Translations under genes and position numbers: made by a program
Source of the DNA: Betaproteobacteria bacterium
GTDB taxonomy: Bacteria > Pseudomonadota > Gammaproteobacteria > Burkholderiales > Burkholderiaceae_C
Reading direction: 5' to 3'
NCBI GenBank assembly: GCA_016704535.1
Contig: JADIZZ010000001.1
Span: 62,001 to 126,000, forward strand
Length of the DNA: 64,000 bases
The notes under the pieces: model-generated
What the model saw: the letters and a program-made list of their open reading frames with translations, nothing else
What the model was told of the DNA's origin: nothing
The model's database searches: none
In this document: positions 52,215 through 61,691 of the stretch, piece after piece
Numbering within the stretch: the first letter of the stretch is position 1
Layout of the letters: each line of letters opens with the position of its first letter

Positions 52215-53254
52215 GCCGGCTGCTCCACCAGTTGCGCGTAACGCTGCGCCTGGCGCTGCGGGTTGTGCTCCTGTTCCAGGGCGCGCCGACCACCCGCGGC
52301 CAGCCCGGCGAGCACGCTGGCCCGAACCCTCGTAAGCGCCTGCAGTTGCTGGCCGAGCGCGGTGGCGTCGTTGGCGCTGAAGTGCCAGCCGTTGATGCCG
52401 TGATGCACGATGTCGCCCGCACCGCCGCTGTTGGGCACCAGCACTGGCACGCCGGCCGCAAAGGCTTCCAGCAGCACCAGGCCGAAGGGCTCCTCAGGGC
52501 AGGTGTGCAACAACAGATCGGCGTCGACCAGTGCCGCAGAGGCATCGGGCACGAAGCCGTGCAGCGTCACGTTCGGGTGGCGGCGGGCCCGTTCGCACAG
52601 TGCCGCGGCCTCTTCACCGGAGCCGTAGATGTCGAACTGCATCACGCCGAGTCCTGGCACGCGCTCCAGCGCGTCGAACAGCAGACCGACGCGCTTGATG
52701 CGGTCCAGCCGGCTCAGCATCACCACGCGGCGCACGCCGTCCTCGTTGAAGGGTGCGCGTTGCATGACGGGGCCCACCGGCAGGAAGTTGCCCACCACCT
52801 CGATGCGTTCGGCCGGCACGCCATGGGCGAGCAGCCGCTGGCGTACGAAGGCCGACACCGCCACGAAGCGCAGCGGCAGCCCGGACAGCCAGCGCTTGCG
52901 GCCGTAGCTGAGTCTCTCGTCGGTGCCACCGTGCACCATGTGCAGATGCGCGCCGCGTCCGCCCGTCAGGCGCTGCAGCGCCCACCCGACCGCGGACTGC
53001 CAGACGCCGGTGGTCAGCAAGGCGCTGTGAGGGTGTCGATGCAACTGCCGCCACAGGGCACGCAGCACGGCCCAACGATTGGCGACCACCTCGCTGGGTA
53101 CGCCCGCCGCGCGCGCGGCGGCATGCACCGGGCCGGGCGGCGCGATGATGATGCCGTCGATTTGCCCGCGCAACGCGTCGACCGTGGCCAGCGCCATGCG
53201 CTCGGTGCCGAACATCTGTCCGCTGTGCAGCACATAGGTCAGGGGATGGGACAT
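52211..53254 (-). CDS. Family 4 glycosyltransferase
   Basis: The 347-residue protein has the GT-B/GT4 pattern: YVLHSGQMFGTERMALATVD (20 residues), LHMVHGGTDE, VAVSAFVRQRLLAHGVPAER (20 residues), RRVVMLSRLDRIKRVGLLFD (20 residues) and the donor motif EEPFGLVLLEAFAAGVPVLV (20 residues). It is the first gene of the right EPS operon (GT4-GT2-acyltransferase-GT4). The 110 bases upstream hold a GGGGCTCC/GGAGCCCC hairpin and a TGACA-TGTCA palindrome. Confidence 0.92.
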   Translation of the reverse strand: MSHPLTYVLHSGQMFGTERMALATVDALRGQIDGIIIAPPGPVHAAARAAGVPSEVVANRWAVLRALWRQLHRHPHSALLTTGVWQSAVGWALQRLTGGRGAHLHMVHGGTDERLSYGRKRWLSGLPLRFVAVSAFVRQRLLAHGVPAERIEVVGNFLPVGPVMQRAPFNEDGVRRVVMLSRLDRIKRVGLLFDALERVPGLGVMQFDIYGSGEEAAALCERARRHPNVTLHGFVPDASAALVDADLLLHTCPEEPFGLVLLEAFAAGVPVLVPNSGGAGDIVHHGINGWHFSANDATALGQQLQALTRVRASVLAGLAAGGRRALEQEHNPQRQAQRYAQLVEQPA

Positions 53255-53258
53255 TTCG

Positions 53259-53287
53259 GGGGCTCCATGCCTTGGATACGGAGCCCC
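53259..53287 (-). terminator. Hairpin between the SpoIIE gene and the glycosyltransferase operon
   Basis: GGGGCTCC and GGAGCCCC form an eight-pair stem with a 13-base loop just upstream of the glycosyltransferase start. It could end transcription from the SpoIIE-domain gene, or act as a leader structure. No T-run follows. Confidence 0.35.
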
Positions 53288-53315
53288 ATTTCAACGGCGA
53301 TCCCCTTGCGGGGTG

Positions 53316-53329
53316 TGACAGCTTTGTCA
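53316..53329. promoter_or_regulatory. Palindrome TGACA-GCTT-TGTCA upstream of the right EPS operon
   Basis: A perfect five-base inverted repeat with four-base spacing lies about 62-75 bases before the glycosyltransferase start. On the minus strand it overlaps a TTGACA hexamer (53325-53330), a perfect -35 sequence, but no good -10 follows at 16-18 bases. It looks like an operator site; no regulator is assigned. Confidence 0.4.
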
Positions 53330-53364
53330 ACTCGCGCCGCAGGCGGGCGCGCTGCAACGGCACC

Positions 53365-56300
53365 TCAGCCAGGTCGCTTGGACAGGCGGATCGTGTTGAC
53401 CCCGGCGTCGTGCAGGTGAACGACCTCGTCGCAGGCGCCGCGCATGATCTGCAGGCCGAAGCCTCCTTCGGGGTACTCATCGAACTGCGTGTCACCGAAA
53501 TCGCCACTCGGCTGGTAGGCGTCACCCAGGTAGACGAGCTCCACTGTCAGGCCGCCAGCCCCGGACCGGGCCAGCACCTCGACGGGTGCGTCCGGCAGGC
53601 CGCCGGTGGCATGCCGGACGATGTTGGTGAAGGCCTCGACCACCGCCACGGTGAACAGGCCGCCCTCGGCCTCGCCCAGCGGGGTGGCTGCAGCAGCGGC
53701 ATCGACGAACTGCCGGAGTTCGGCGATGGCCGCCGCCCGGGGCATCAGTTCGATGCGCTGCGCCAGTGGATCGCCGTTGCCCAGGCGCGCGACCAGCAGC
53801 GTGAGGTCGTCGTGCACGGCCGCCTGTGCGAGGAGTTCTCGCCGCAAGAGGTGCAGCACTGCGGCCGGTGTCGGATGCGCCCGCGCCAGACGCCCGAAGA
53901 GAGTGCGCACCCCGTCGTGGCCGACCCTTTCGCCGCTGGCCAGTACCGCGTCGGACAAGCCGTCGGAGTGCAGCAGCAGCGCATCGCCCTGGCGCGTGTG
54001 CAGCACCTGCTGCGAGAACTCGGCATCGCTGAGCACGCCCAGCGGCGGCTGCTGGTTGTGCAGCACCTCGATCTGGCCGTCGCCTCGCAGCAGTACCGCC
54101 TCTTCGTGGCCGCAGCCGACCCAGGTCAAGGTGCCGGCCCGCAGGTCGATGCGCAGGTAGCACAAGGTCACGAAGGCATCCAGGGCCTGCAGGTGCGGCG
54201 TCATCGCGCGGTCCACCGCCTGCAGGATCTCGGCCGGCTGGGGCAGTCCCGGCGTACGGGACCTCGAGGTCATCAGTTCCACCAGCGAACGGCTGAACTG
54301 CATCTTCACGGCCGCCCCCATCAGCGCAGCGTTGACCCCCTTGCCCATGACGTCACCGGCGATCAGGTCGAGCTGGCCTTCGCCCGGCTGGATGAGCTCG
54401 ACGAAATCGCCGTCGATGCCCTGCGAGGCCTGGCTGAAGCTGCTCAGCCACAGCCCCGGCGTGTGCAGCGGCCCCTGGGTGACGAGCAGCGATTGCTGGA
54501 TGCGGCTGCCGATCTCCAGCTCGCGCTCACGCGCGGCGGCCAGGTCCTGCTGCGCCTGCCGCCGCGCGCCGATGTCCTCGACGATGCCGATCATGTGCTG
54601 CGGCTGGCCCTCGCCGTCGCGGGCGATCGAGGACGTCACGCGAATCCAGGCGTAGTGGCCGTCCTTGTGTCGGTAGCGCTTTTCCTGCGCGAAGCTGGAC
54701 ATCTCGCCGGCGAAAAGTCGCCGCATGCCAGTCAGCCCTTCGGCAACGTCCTCGGGGTGGATCAGCCGGTCGGCGTCCAGCGCCAGGAACTCGCCCTGCG
54801 TGTAGCCGAGCAGGTCGCACAGCGCCTGGTTCACGCGCAGGAAGCGCCGGTCGGCACCTTGTTGCAGCACCCCGACGGCAGCCTGGTCGAAGGTGGCGCG
54901 GGCGCGGGCCTCGCTGTCGCGCAAGGCCGCCTCCACGCTCAGCCGCTCGGTGATGTCGCGCACGGTGGCGGTGAAGATCTCACCGGCCTCGCTCTTCACC
55001 GGCACGATGGTCAGTTCGATCGGGAACAGCGAGCCATCCGAGCGCATCGCCTCGATCTCGATGCGGCGGTTGAGCACCGGGCCGTGCCCGGTGGCCAGGT
55101 AGCGGGTCATGCCGTCCTGGTGGGCCCGGCGATGGTGCGGCGGCACGATCAGCTCGTGCATCGGCCGCCCGGCCGAGTCGGCCTGCCGGCGGCCGAACAT
55201 GGCTTCAGCGGCAGGGTTGAACTGCAGCACATGGCCGTGCTGGTCGACGATGACGATGCCGTCGAGTGCACTGTTCAGGATCGCCTGCTGCCGCGCCTCG
55301 CTCTCGCGCAGCGCGATCTCGGCAGCCTTGCGCGTGTCGATGTCGGTCATCGTTCCGATGAGGCGCGGCGGCTGGCCATCGCCGCCGTTGCCGCCGACCA
55401 TCGCCGCCCGTGAAAGAACCCACTTCCACTGGCCATCGCGCCTGCGCAGCCGCAGCTCGTCCTCGTAGTGCTGGAGTTCGCCGCGCACATGGCTCTCGAT
55501 GATCCGCGTGGTACGTACCAGATCCTCGGGGTGTGTCGATTCGCGCAGGCGGGCGACGGTCCAGCGCAGGTCGTCGGCGTCGTAGCCCAGCAGTTCGCTG
55601 ACCCGCGGCGAGACCGTGATCTCGCCACTGCCCAGATCCATGTCCCAGACCACGTGGCCGGCGCCGTCGAGTGCGAGCTTCCAGCGCTGCTCGGTCTCGG
55701 CCAGTTCGCGGTTCAGCCGGTTCGTGCGCACCAGCGCGGCCTGCTCGCGCCGCAGGCTGCGGTCGATGGCCCAACCCAGCGCGGCCAGCAAGGCGATCAC
55801 GCCGGCCGCGATCGAGGCCGCACCAGCGGCGCGGGCCCGCCAGACGGCCATCACCTCGTGCTGCGGCTCCTCGGCCAGGATCACCAGCGGCCACAGGCGC
55901 GAGACGCGAAAGGCGGCCACGGCATTGGCGCCATCGCTGCCCGCACCGAGGTACTCGCCGTGTTCGCGCTGCGGCAGGAAGCGCGTGAAAGGCTGCAGCG
56001 CCTCGATGCCCCGCGCAGTGGGCGTCAGGTCGCCAGCGGCGCTGATGACCCGGCCGTGCAGATCGGATATCAGCACCCGCACGCGCGAGCCGGAAGTGAT
56101 GAGCGCGTGCTGCGTGGCGAAGTAGTCGGGATTGATCAGCGCGACCAGCCAGTGCGCGGGCAGGTTGTTCTCCATCGGGACGCGGTGAAGCAGGGGCAGT
56201 GCCGTCGAAGCCGATGCGCTGGCAGTCGGGCCGAGGTCGGCGAGATTTCGGATGGGCAGCACCGGGCCGATGGACGGGCGGTTGGAGTCGGCCGATGCAC

Positions 56301-56730
56301 GGCCCAGCGCAGCGAGGTCGACCGGGTGTCCGATGTCGGCCTTGTTCGTGCTTACCAGCACACGACCGGCTTCGTCGAGGATGGCCAAGCTGCGCAAGTA
56401 AGGCTGCCCGGGCAATTGCTGGTCGAGCAGCCGGTCGGCCGTATTGGCGTCGGTTTCGGCGCGGCGCACGGTGCCACGGGCCGACAGCGAGCGCAGCATC
56501 TGCGCCGCGGAACTGAGGCCGCGGGAGGCCTGCTCCTCGATCACGCGGGCATACAGGCCGACGCGCGCCAGGGCCTCGCGTTCCACCACCTCGCGCTGCT
56601 GCCCGGCATACCCGATGGCAAAGCCGATCGCCAGAACGGCCACCAGGGCGAGTACGGTCCACAGCTGGAATCGTCGCCGGGCCAATGGCCTGTCAGCGAC
56701 TCGCGCGGTGTCAGCGCCCTCTGGCTTCAC
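53365..56730 (-). CDS. Multidomain sensor: periplasmic domain, three PAS, SpoIIE phosphatase and HATPase
   Basis: Counting from GTG 56730 (1,121 residues): membrane segment about 21-43; a periplasmic sensing region about 44-300 of dCache-like length; second membrane segment about 303-320; PAS domains about 347-463, 480-600 and 612-720; a SpoIIE/PP2C domain about 738-980 (SRIQQSLL, LDLIAGDVMGKGVNAALMGA in 20 residues, LLLHSDGLSDAV); and an RsbW-like HATPase about 993-1,120 (VVEAFTNIVRHA, GGFGLQIMRGACDE). Phosphatase and kinase-like anti-sigma switches in one chain suggest control of a STAS-domain partner, which is not seen nearby. The start is uncertain (TTG 56742 also possible). It follows the solute-binding protein gene by 76 bases. 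Confidence 0.88.
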   Translation of the reverse strand: MKPEGADTARVADRPLARRRFQLWTVLALVAVLAIGFAIGYAGQQREVVEREALARVGLYARVIEEQASRGLSSAAQMLRSLSARGTVRRAETDANTADRLLDQQLPGQPYLRSLAILDEAGRVLVSTNKADIGHPVDLAALGRASADSNRPSIGPVLPIRNLADLGPTASASASTALPLLHRVPMENNLPAHWLVALINPDYFATQHALITSGSRVRVLISDLHGRVISAAGDLTPTARGIEALQPFTRFLPQREHGEYLGAGSDGANAVAAFRVSRLWPLVILAEEPQHEVMAVWRARAAGAASIAAGVIALLAALGWAIDRSLRREQAALVRTNRLNRELAETEQRWKLALDGAGHVVWDMDLGSGEITVSPRVSELLGYDADDLRWTVARLRESTHPEDLVRTTRIIESHVRGELQHYEDELRLRRRDGQWKWVLSRAAMVGGNGGDGQPPRLIGTMTDIDTRKAAEIALRESEARQQAILNSALDGIVIVDQHGHVLQFNPAAEAMFGRRQADSAGRPMHELIVPPHHRRAHQDGMTRYLATGHGPVLNRRIEIEAMRSDGSLFPIELTIVPVKSEAGEIFTATVRDITERLSVEAALRDSEARARATFDQAAVGVLQQGADRRFLRVNQALCDLLGYTQGEFLALDADRLIHPEDVAEGLTGMRRLFAGEMSSFAQEKRYRHKDGHYAWIRVTSSIARDGEGQPQHMIGIVEDIGARRQAQQDLAAARERELEIGSRIQQSLLVTQGPLHTPGLWLSSFSQASQGIDGDFVELIQPGEGQLDLIAGDVMGKGVNAALMGAAVKMQFSRSLVELMTSRSRTPGLPQPAEILQAVDRAMTPHLQALDAFVTLCYLRIDLRAGTLTWVGCGHEEAVLLRGDGQIEVLHNQQPPLGVLSDAEFSQQVLHTRQGDALLLHSDGLSDAVLASGERVGHDGVRTLFGRLARAHPTPAAVLHLLRRELLAQAAVHDDLTLLVARLGNGDPLAQRIELMPRAAAIAELRQFVDAAAAATPLGEAEGGLFTVAVVEAFTNIVRHATGGLPDAPVEVLARSGAGGLTVELVYLGDAYQPSGDFGDTQFDEYPEGGFGLQIMRGACDEVVHLHDAGVNTIRLSKRPG

Positions 56731-56806
56731 GGCTGTCGCCAAGGATCGGGTGGGGTGCTGCCTGCGGCCGAGCCCGGACTTCGGCGCACGCCTGGGCAAG
56801 GGGCCT

Positions 56807-57607
56807 TCATCGCGGCACGACGATTTCACCGAGGCCGTACTTCTTCGCCACGCGCTCGAGTCGGCCGTCGCGCTTGATCTCGGCAACGAATTCATCGACT
56901 ACGCGCAGCCACGCGTCGTCGCCGGGCTTCACCGCGTAGGCGTAGGGCACCGGGTGGAAGGGCTGCGGCGGCGCGATCAGACGGGCCCAGTCGGCGTTGT
57001 CGAGCAGTCGCCGGCTGTACGGAAAGTCGGTCATGAAGACATCGACCCGACCGGCCTCCAACTCCTGCTCGCGTGTCTGCGGCGGACGTATCACGACCAT
57101 CTTTGCTTGCTTCAGTGCCGCAGCCATCACCGGTTCCATGAAGGTGCCGGCCTGGACGGCGACGTTGACGCCCGGCTTGTCGATGTCGGCCCAGCTTTGC
57201 ACCACCCGGCTGCTGCGCGTGGTAACGCCATAGACATCGCTGCGCAGGTAGGGCTGAGAGAAACGCAACGATTGCTGTCGCTGCGGCGTGATGCCGACGG
57301 CGTGCATGGCAATCTCGCAGCGGTCGGTGGTCACATCTTCGATCAGCTTGGCGAACGACGACTCGACGTACTCGAGCTTGACGCCGAGCTTGCGCGCGAA
57401 CTCGGCCGACAGTTCGATGTCGACGCCGCCCAGTTGCTGGTTGCGCGGGTTGCGATAGGTGATGCCATAGTAGTCGGGCCAGATGCACACGCGCACCGTC
57501 CCGCTCGCCTTGACGCGGTCGAGCACGGGGCCAGCGTGGCTGACCGGCGCGGTCATCCCTGCGGCAATGGCAATGCAAAGCGCGGCCAGGGCCTTGAGGT
57601 TCATCAT
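56807..57607 (-). CDS. Periplasmic solute-binding protein, family 3
   Basis: The 266-residue protein has a signal peptide (about 1-25, ending PVSHA) and the SBP_bac_3 fold: VRVCIWPDYYGITYRNPRNQ (20 residues), GVDIELSAEFARKLGVKLEY (20 residues), DRCEIAMHAVGITPQRQQSL (20 residues) and RFSQPYLRSDVYGV. Such proteins bind amino acids or similar small ligands. No transporter permease or ATPase is adjacent; instead the sensor phosphatase gene follows on the same strand, so the protein may deliver a ligand signal to that sensor (inference). It starts 10 bases after the Wza-type gene stop. Confidence 0.88.
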   Translation of the reverse strand: MMNLKALAALCIAIAAGMTAPVSHAGPVLDRVKASGTVRVCIWPDYYGITYRNPRNQQLGGVDIELSAEFARKLGVKLEYVESSFAKLIEDVTTDRCEIAMHAVGITPQRQQSLRFSQPYLRSDVYGVTTRSSRVVQSWADIDKPGVNVAVQAGTFMEPVMAAALKQAKMVVIRPPQTREQELEAGRVDVFMTDFPYSRRLLDNADWARLIAPPQPFHPVPYAYAVKPGDDAWLRVVDEFVAEIKRDGRLERVAKKYGLGEIVVPR

Positions 57608-57617
57608 CGGGTCCAGT

Positions 57618-58622
57618 CTAGTAGACGCCCAGGGCGGCGCCTATGGTCACCAGCGACAGACCTGGCGCGAGTTGTCGCATGAAGTAGCCGAACTCGGCGA
57701 TGCCGCTCTTCGGCACGAAGATCACGTCGCCTTCTTCCAGCGCGAAGTTCACGCGCTGCCGTGCGTCCATCAGGTTCTGCAACGAGATGCGCTCCACCGC
57801 CTGTCGCGCCGGCCGGTAGACGCCGATCTCGCTCGGCTGGCCGTCCTCGTTGGGCCCCCCGGCCGTGGCCAGTGCATCCATCACCGACATGTCGGGCGTG
57901 AGCCGGTAGGCGCCGGGGCGGTGCACGGCACCCAGCACGTAGACCATGGTGTCGGCCGAGTCCGGGATGTAGACCAGGTCGCCCGGCCGCATGCGCAGGT
58001 TCAGGCTGGTCTGGCCGCCGTTGAGCAGGCGCTTCAGGTCGACCCAGATCACCTTGTCGCGGCCGCGGAAGATGGCGCAGCGCGTCAGCGTGGCCTGTTT
58101 GTCGATCACCGGCAGCGAACCCGCCTTGGCCAACACTTCCAGCAGCGTGGGCGGGTGGTCGAAACTCAGCAGGCCGGGGTTCTGCACGCGGCCGAGCACG
58201 GTGATGCGGTTGGACACGTACTGCTCGACACCGAACTGCACGCTGGGGTCGGTGTAGAAGCGCTCCAGCCGGGCGCGGACATTGCCGGCAGCCTCCTCGC
58301 GGGTGAACGCGGCCACCTTCACCGGGCCCGCCACGGGCACCGTGATGACACCGTCGGGCCCTACCGTGTGGCGCCCGCTCAACTCGGGCCGCCCCCAGAC
58401 CTGCAACGACAGCACGTCACCACTGCCGAGTCGGAACACCGGATCGACCGGCGCTTCGAGCTCGGCCAGTGCTTCGGCGCTGGGGAAGACGACATGGTCG
58501 GACTTCTCCACCGGCTTGAAGGCCGGCACCCGCGGCTCGGCGGCCGTCGGCTCGCGCGTGGCACAACCCGACCCCAGCGCAGACAAGGCCAGGGCCAGCA
58601 GCAAGGAACACAGGCGCTTCAT
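57618..58622 (-). CDS. Polysaccharide export outer-membrane lipoprotein (Wza/OtnA type)
   Basis: The 334-residue protein has a lipobox (LSALGSGC, Cys about 20), a Poly_export domain (about 65-150: FRLGSGDVLSLQVWGRPELS in 20 residues, VTVPVAGPVKVAAFTREEA) and two SLBB ligand-binding regions (NRITVLGRVQNPGLLSF; VYVLGAVHRPGAYRLTPDMS in 20 residues). It forms the outer-membrane channel for exopolysaccharide. The C-terminus ends in a hydrophobic helix (LSLVTIGAALGVY), as in Wza. The ATG at 58622 overlaps the flippase stop by four bases. Confidence 0.93.
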   Translation of the reverse strand: MKRLCSLLLALALSALGSGCATREPTAAEPRVPAFKPVEKSDHVVFPSAEALAELEAPVDPVFRLGSGDVLSLQVWGRPELSGRHTVGPDGVITVPVAGPVKVAAFTREEAAGNVRARLERFYTDPSVQFGVEQYVSNRITVLGRVQNPGLLSFDHPPTLLEVLAKAGSLPVIDKQATLTRCAIFRGRDKVIWVDLKRLLNGGQTSLNLRMRPGDLVYIPDSADTMVYVLGAVHRPGAYRLTPDMSVMDALATAGGPNEDGQPSEIGVYRPARQAVERISLQNLMDARQRVNFALEEGDVIFVPKSGIAEFGYFMRQLAPGLSLVTIGAALGVY

Positions 58623-60205
58623 GCGGTTCTCCAGAGTCGAGGGCGCAGCAGGTACTGCACGAGGGCGTGCCGTTCGGCGCCCGACAAGAGCAGTGGCGCG
58701 AGCAGGGCCGCAGCCGCCGGCAACCACAGCAGCGCCGGCAGTGCCAGCGCGGCTATCGCGTCGGCCCGACCCCCCACCGGCACAGGCGACAGCACGGCGT
58801 GCAGAGCGCCCGCCAGGGCGTGGGCCGCCAGCGTGGGCAAGAGCACCCGCGAGACCAGGCCGGTCCAGGCGCCGCAAAGCCGCCGGTGCGCGTAAGTCAG
58901 ATAGGCCACCGCGGCCAGCGCCTGGGCCCCCACCATGGCCAGCAGCAGTGCCGGCAGCGAGCGCGCCGGGCCCAGCCACCAGACCGCCAGCGCCGCGGCC
59001 AGCGCGATGATGCGCAGCCCGTGGTAGCTGAAGTCGGCACGCAGGCTGCCGCGGCCGCGGCTCACCGCATTGACGGGCCCGGTCAGCATGTGCGCATGCA
59101 AGCCCACCGCCAGCAGCGCCAGCAGGGGTGCGACGGCGGCCTGGACCTCGCCCTGGCCGAGCCAGGCCCGCGCAATCGGTTCGGCAAACCAGGCCAAGAA
59201 GGGCAGGGCCATGGCCAGGCCCGCCACGGTGATGCGGCTGGCGTCGCGGTACACCTGCTGCAGCGCGGCCGACTGGCCCTGCACGTCGTGACGTGCACTG
59301 GACGACACGGCCACCGTGCTGGCACTGGAGCTGATCGATCCCGCCGTGGTGGGCAGCTTGGCCGCCAGGTCCACCAGCGCCATGGCGTGCGGCCCGAGCA
59401 GCACGCCGGCGAGCAGGCGGTCGGCCGAGTGCAGTGCGGTGGCGATCAGCCCCGACAGCTGCATGCCGGCGCCGTAGCCGAAGAAGCCGCGCAGCAGCGT
59501 GCGGTCGAAGTCGCGCCAGCGGATGCGCAGCCCCGGCAACGCGCGCCAGGCGAGCACGGCGTTGGCGCCGATCGAGAACACGTAGCGGCCGGCAAATGCG
59601 GCCAGCATCCCCAGCACGCCCCAGCCCGCCAGCAGCAGGCCGACGATCAGCGCCGTCTCGAACAGGAAGGCGATGACCCAGACCTTCTGCTCCTGGCGCA
59701 CACGGCCGATGGCGTGCAGCACGCTGCCGAACGCGCCCAGGCTCATGTCGGCCAGGAACACGGCCAGCGTGCCCAGCCACAGCCAGCGCGCCAGAGCGCG
59801 CTGCGTCTCGGCCACGCCGAACAGGTCCAGCAGGGCCGGCAGGGCGAGCCAGAGTGCCGCCAGCAGTGCCAGCGCGACCGCGCCCATGGCCAGCATGCCG
59901 GTGGACAACAGGCGCCCGATGGCAGCGACGTCGTCCTGCGCGTGGTGCCGCGCGGTGCTGCGCAGGTAAACCAGGGTGAAGCCCGATGCGGCCATGCCGA
60001 CATAGCCCACCAGCACGAAACACGCGGCCCAAAGGCCGTAGTCGGCCAGGCCCATGTGCGCCAGCGCCAGCGGCGGCAACGCCACGCGGGTGGCGGCATA
60101 GAGCAACTTGCCGCCGGTGCCGAAGAGCATGTCGCCGGCGCTCGAGCCGGTGGCGCAAGCGCTGCGGGCGCCGGAAGTCTGTTCGCTATTCATCGTGGAA
60201 AGCAT
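58619..60205 (-). CDS. Polysaccharide flippase (Wzx-like, MATE/MurJ superfamily)
   Basis: The 528-residue protein has about twelve to fourteen hydrophobic segments and a Wzx-type start (GDMLFGTGGKLLYAATRVAL, 20 residues), with WAACFVLVGYVGMAASGFTL (20 residues) and repeated short cytoplasmic loops. It flips lipid-linked repeat units across the inner membrane. ATG 60205 is used; ATG 60193 is in frame. It overlaps the export lipoprotein gene by four bases and is divergent from the polymerase-like gene. Confidence 0.88.
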   Translation of the reverse strand: MLSTMNSEQTSGARSACATGSSAGDMLFGTGGKLLYAATRVALPPLALAHMGLADYGLWAACFVLVGYVGMAASGFTLVYLRSTARHHAQDDVAAIGRLLSTGMLAMGAVALALLAALWLALPALLDLFGVAETQRALARWLWLGTLAVFLADMSLGAFGSVLHAIGRVRQEQKVWVIAFLFETALIVGLLLAGWGVLGMLAAFAGRYVFSIGANAVLAWRALPGLRIRWRDFDRTLLRGFFGYGAGMQLSGLIATALHSADRLLAGVLLGPHAMALVDLAAKLPTTAGSISSSASTVAVSSSARHDVQGQSAALQQVYRDASRITVAGLAMALPFLAWFAEPIARAWLGQGEVQAAVAPLLALLAVGLHAHMLTGPVNAVSRGRGSLRADFSYHGLRIIALAAALAVWWLGPARSLPALLLAMVGAQALAAVAYLTYAHRRLCGAWTGLVSRVLLPTLAAHALAGALHAVLSPVPVGGRADAIAALALPALLWLPAAAALLAPLLLSGAERHALVQYLLRPRLWRTA

Positions 60206-60298
60206 TGGGCCGTGCAGCGCCGGTCCAAGCTTGTCGGGACTGTGAAATCGGCGCCCGGGCCTCTATGCGTCATGGATAGGCGCCGCGACACTCCTGGC

Positions 60299-61660
60299 AT
60301 GAGTCTGGTTCTCTACCTCGCCCTCGTCGCCGCTGCCGTGGTCGCCGTGCGTCACGGGCCGGGGCGTGCGTTGCTGGCGGTGTACCTGCCGGTGCTGCTG
60401 CTCATCCCGGACGGCTTCCGCGCCATCACGCCCGGGCTGCCCGACCCCAACTTCAACCAGGCCGCCATCATCCCCATCGTCGCGGTGGCCCTGCTGCGCT
60501 ACGGGCGCACCTGGCGACCCGTGCCGATGGATGGGCTGATCGTCGTCTTCGCGGTCTGGGTGGGCTATTCGGATTACGCAGGACGAGGCTACGACGACGC
60601 GCAGAACCTGATGTTCTCGATGCTGTTCTCGGTGCTGGCCCCGTACTTCGTGGCGCGCTGGGTGATCAGCGCCGAGGGCCTGGACGTGGCCGTGGCTCGC
60701 CGTATCGTGATCATCGTTTTCGCCGTGGCGCTGGTCGGAGTGTGGGAAGCCAGGTTCGGCTTCAACCCTTTCCATGCGCTGATCGGCCCGCTGTTTCCCG
60801 GGCAGGGCAAAGGCTGGGTCACGACCTTCCGCTACGGACTGGCGCGGGTGGCGGGCCCGTATTCCCACGCCATCCTGGCCGGCATCATGCTGGCGGTGGC
60901 CTTCGTCCTGCAGCGCTGGCTGCACAGCGCCGGCCACTGGGAACCTCGCTTCGAGCGCTTCAAGGCCTTGCCATGGTCCAAGGCCCGCGTCATCACGGCG
61001 GTGCTGGTCGTCGGCATGCTGATGACGGTGGCGCGCGGCCCCTGGCTCGGGGCCGTGGTCGCGGTGGCGCTCTTCGCAGTGGGACAGGCGGCCAACCGCA
61101 GGCGCGCGCTCATGATCGCTGGCGCAGCGCTGGCCGTCGGCGCGGTGGCCGGTGCCTGGGCATTGAACGACTACCTGGACATCAAGCCCGGCACGATGAT
61201 GACCATGAGCCAGGAGTCGGCCCTGTACCGCAAGGTGCTGTTCGAAAAATACTTCGACATCGCGATGGACAGTGCGTGGTTCGGGTGGGGCTTGACCACC
61301 TGGCCCAAGGTACGCGGCATGGAGTCCATCGACAACTACTACCTGCTCATCTCACTGATGCACGGTGTGCCGGCCATGCTGATGCTGGTGGCGCTGATGC
61401 TGGGCGGCGCAGTGCAATGCGTGCGCCGCGGCCTGGCCGAGGCGCCGGGCAGCCACAGCCCCGCGTTCGCGTTCGCGGGCACCTTCATCGCGATCTTCGT
61501 GGCCCTGGGTACCGTGTACCTGGGCGAGCAGGTCTTGCCCACGCTGTTCTTCATGCTGGGCTGGGCCCAGGGCTGGCTGCAGGTCGGCCGCAAGGTGCCC
61601 GTCGGATCGGTCACCTTGCCACTTGCGACCGCGCCGCGCTTCCGATCCGTGATCCGTTAG
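60299..61660 (+). CDS. O-antigen ligase/polymerase-like membrane protein (Wzy-type)
   Basis: The 453-residue protein has about ten membrane segments and a large periplasmic loop in the middle with Arg-rich sequences (GLARVAGPYSHAILAGIMLA, 20 residues; VARGPWLGAVVAVALFAV), typical of the Wzy/WaaL O-antigen ligase family. It would join repeat units into polymer. ATG 60299 is preferred because the first membrane segment begins at once; ATG 60272 in frame gives nine more residues. No ribosome site is clear at either. It is the only EPS gene on the plus strand and converges on the glycosidase gene, 31 bases away. Confidence 0.87.
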   Translation: MSLVLYLALVAAAVVAVRHGPGRALLAVYLPVLLLIPDGFRAITPGLPDPNFNQAAIIPIVAVALLRYGRTWRPVPMDGLIVVFAVWVGYSDYAGRGYDDAQNLMFSMLFSVLAPYFVARWVISAEGLDVAVARRIVIIVFAVALVGVWEARFGFNPFHALIGPLFPGQGKGWVTTFRYGLARVAGPYSHAILAGIMLAVAFVLQRWLHSAGHWEPRFERFKALPWSKARVITAVLVVGMLMTVARGPWLGAVVAVALFAVGQAANRRRALMIAGAALAVGAVAGAWALNDYLDIKPGTMMTMSQESALYRKVLFEKYFDIAMDSAWFGWGLTTWPKVRGMESIDNYYLLISLMHGVPAMLMLVALMLGGAVQCVRRGLAEAPGSHSPAFAFAGTFIAIFVALGTVYLGEQVLPTLFFMLGWAQGWLQVGRKVPVGSVTLPLATAPRFRSVIR

Positions 61661-61691
61661 CGGACTGCCAGCGCGTTGGCGTCTGCGCTGC

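Noticed and set aside
58667..60298. Upstream extension of the polymerase-like frame
   Set aside because: The frame is open far upstream but runs antisense to the flippase; the true protein begins at 60272 or 60299.
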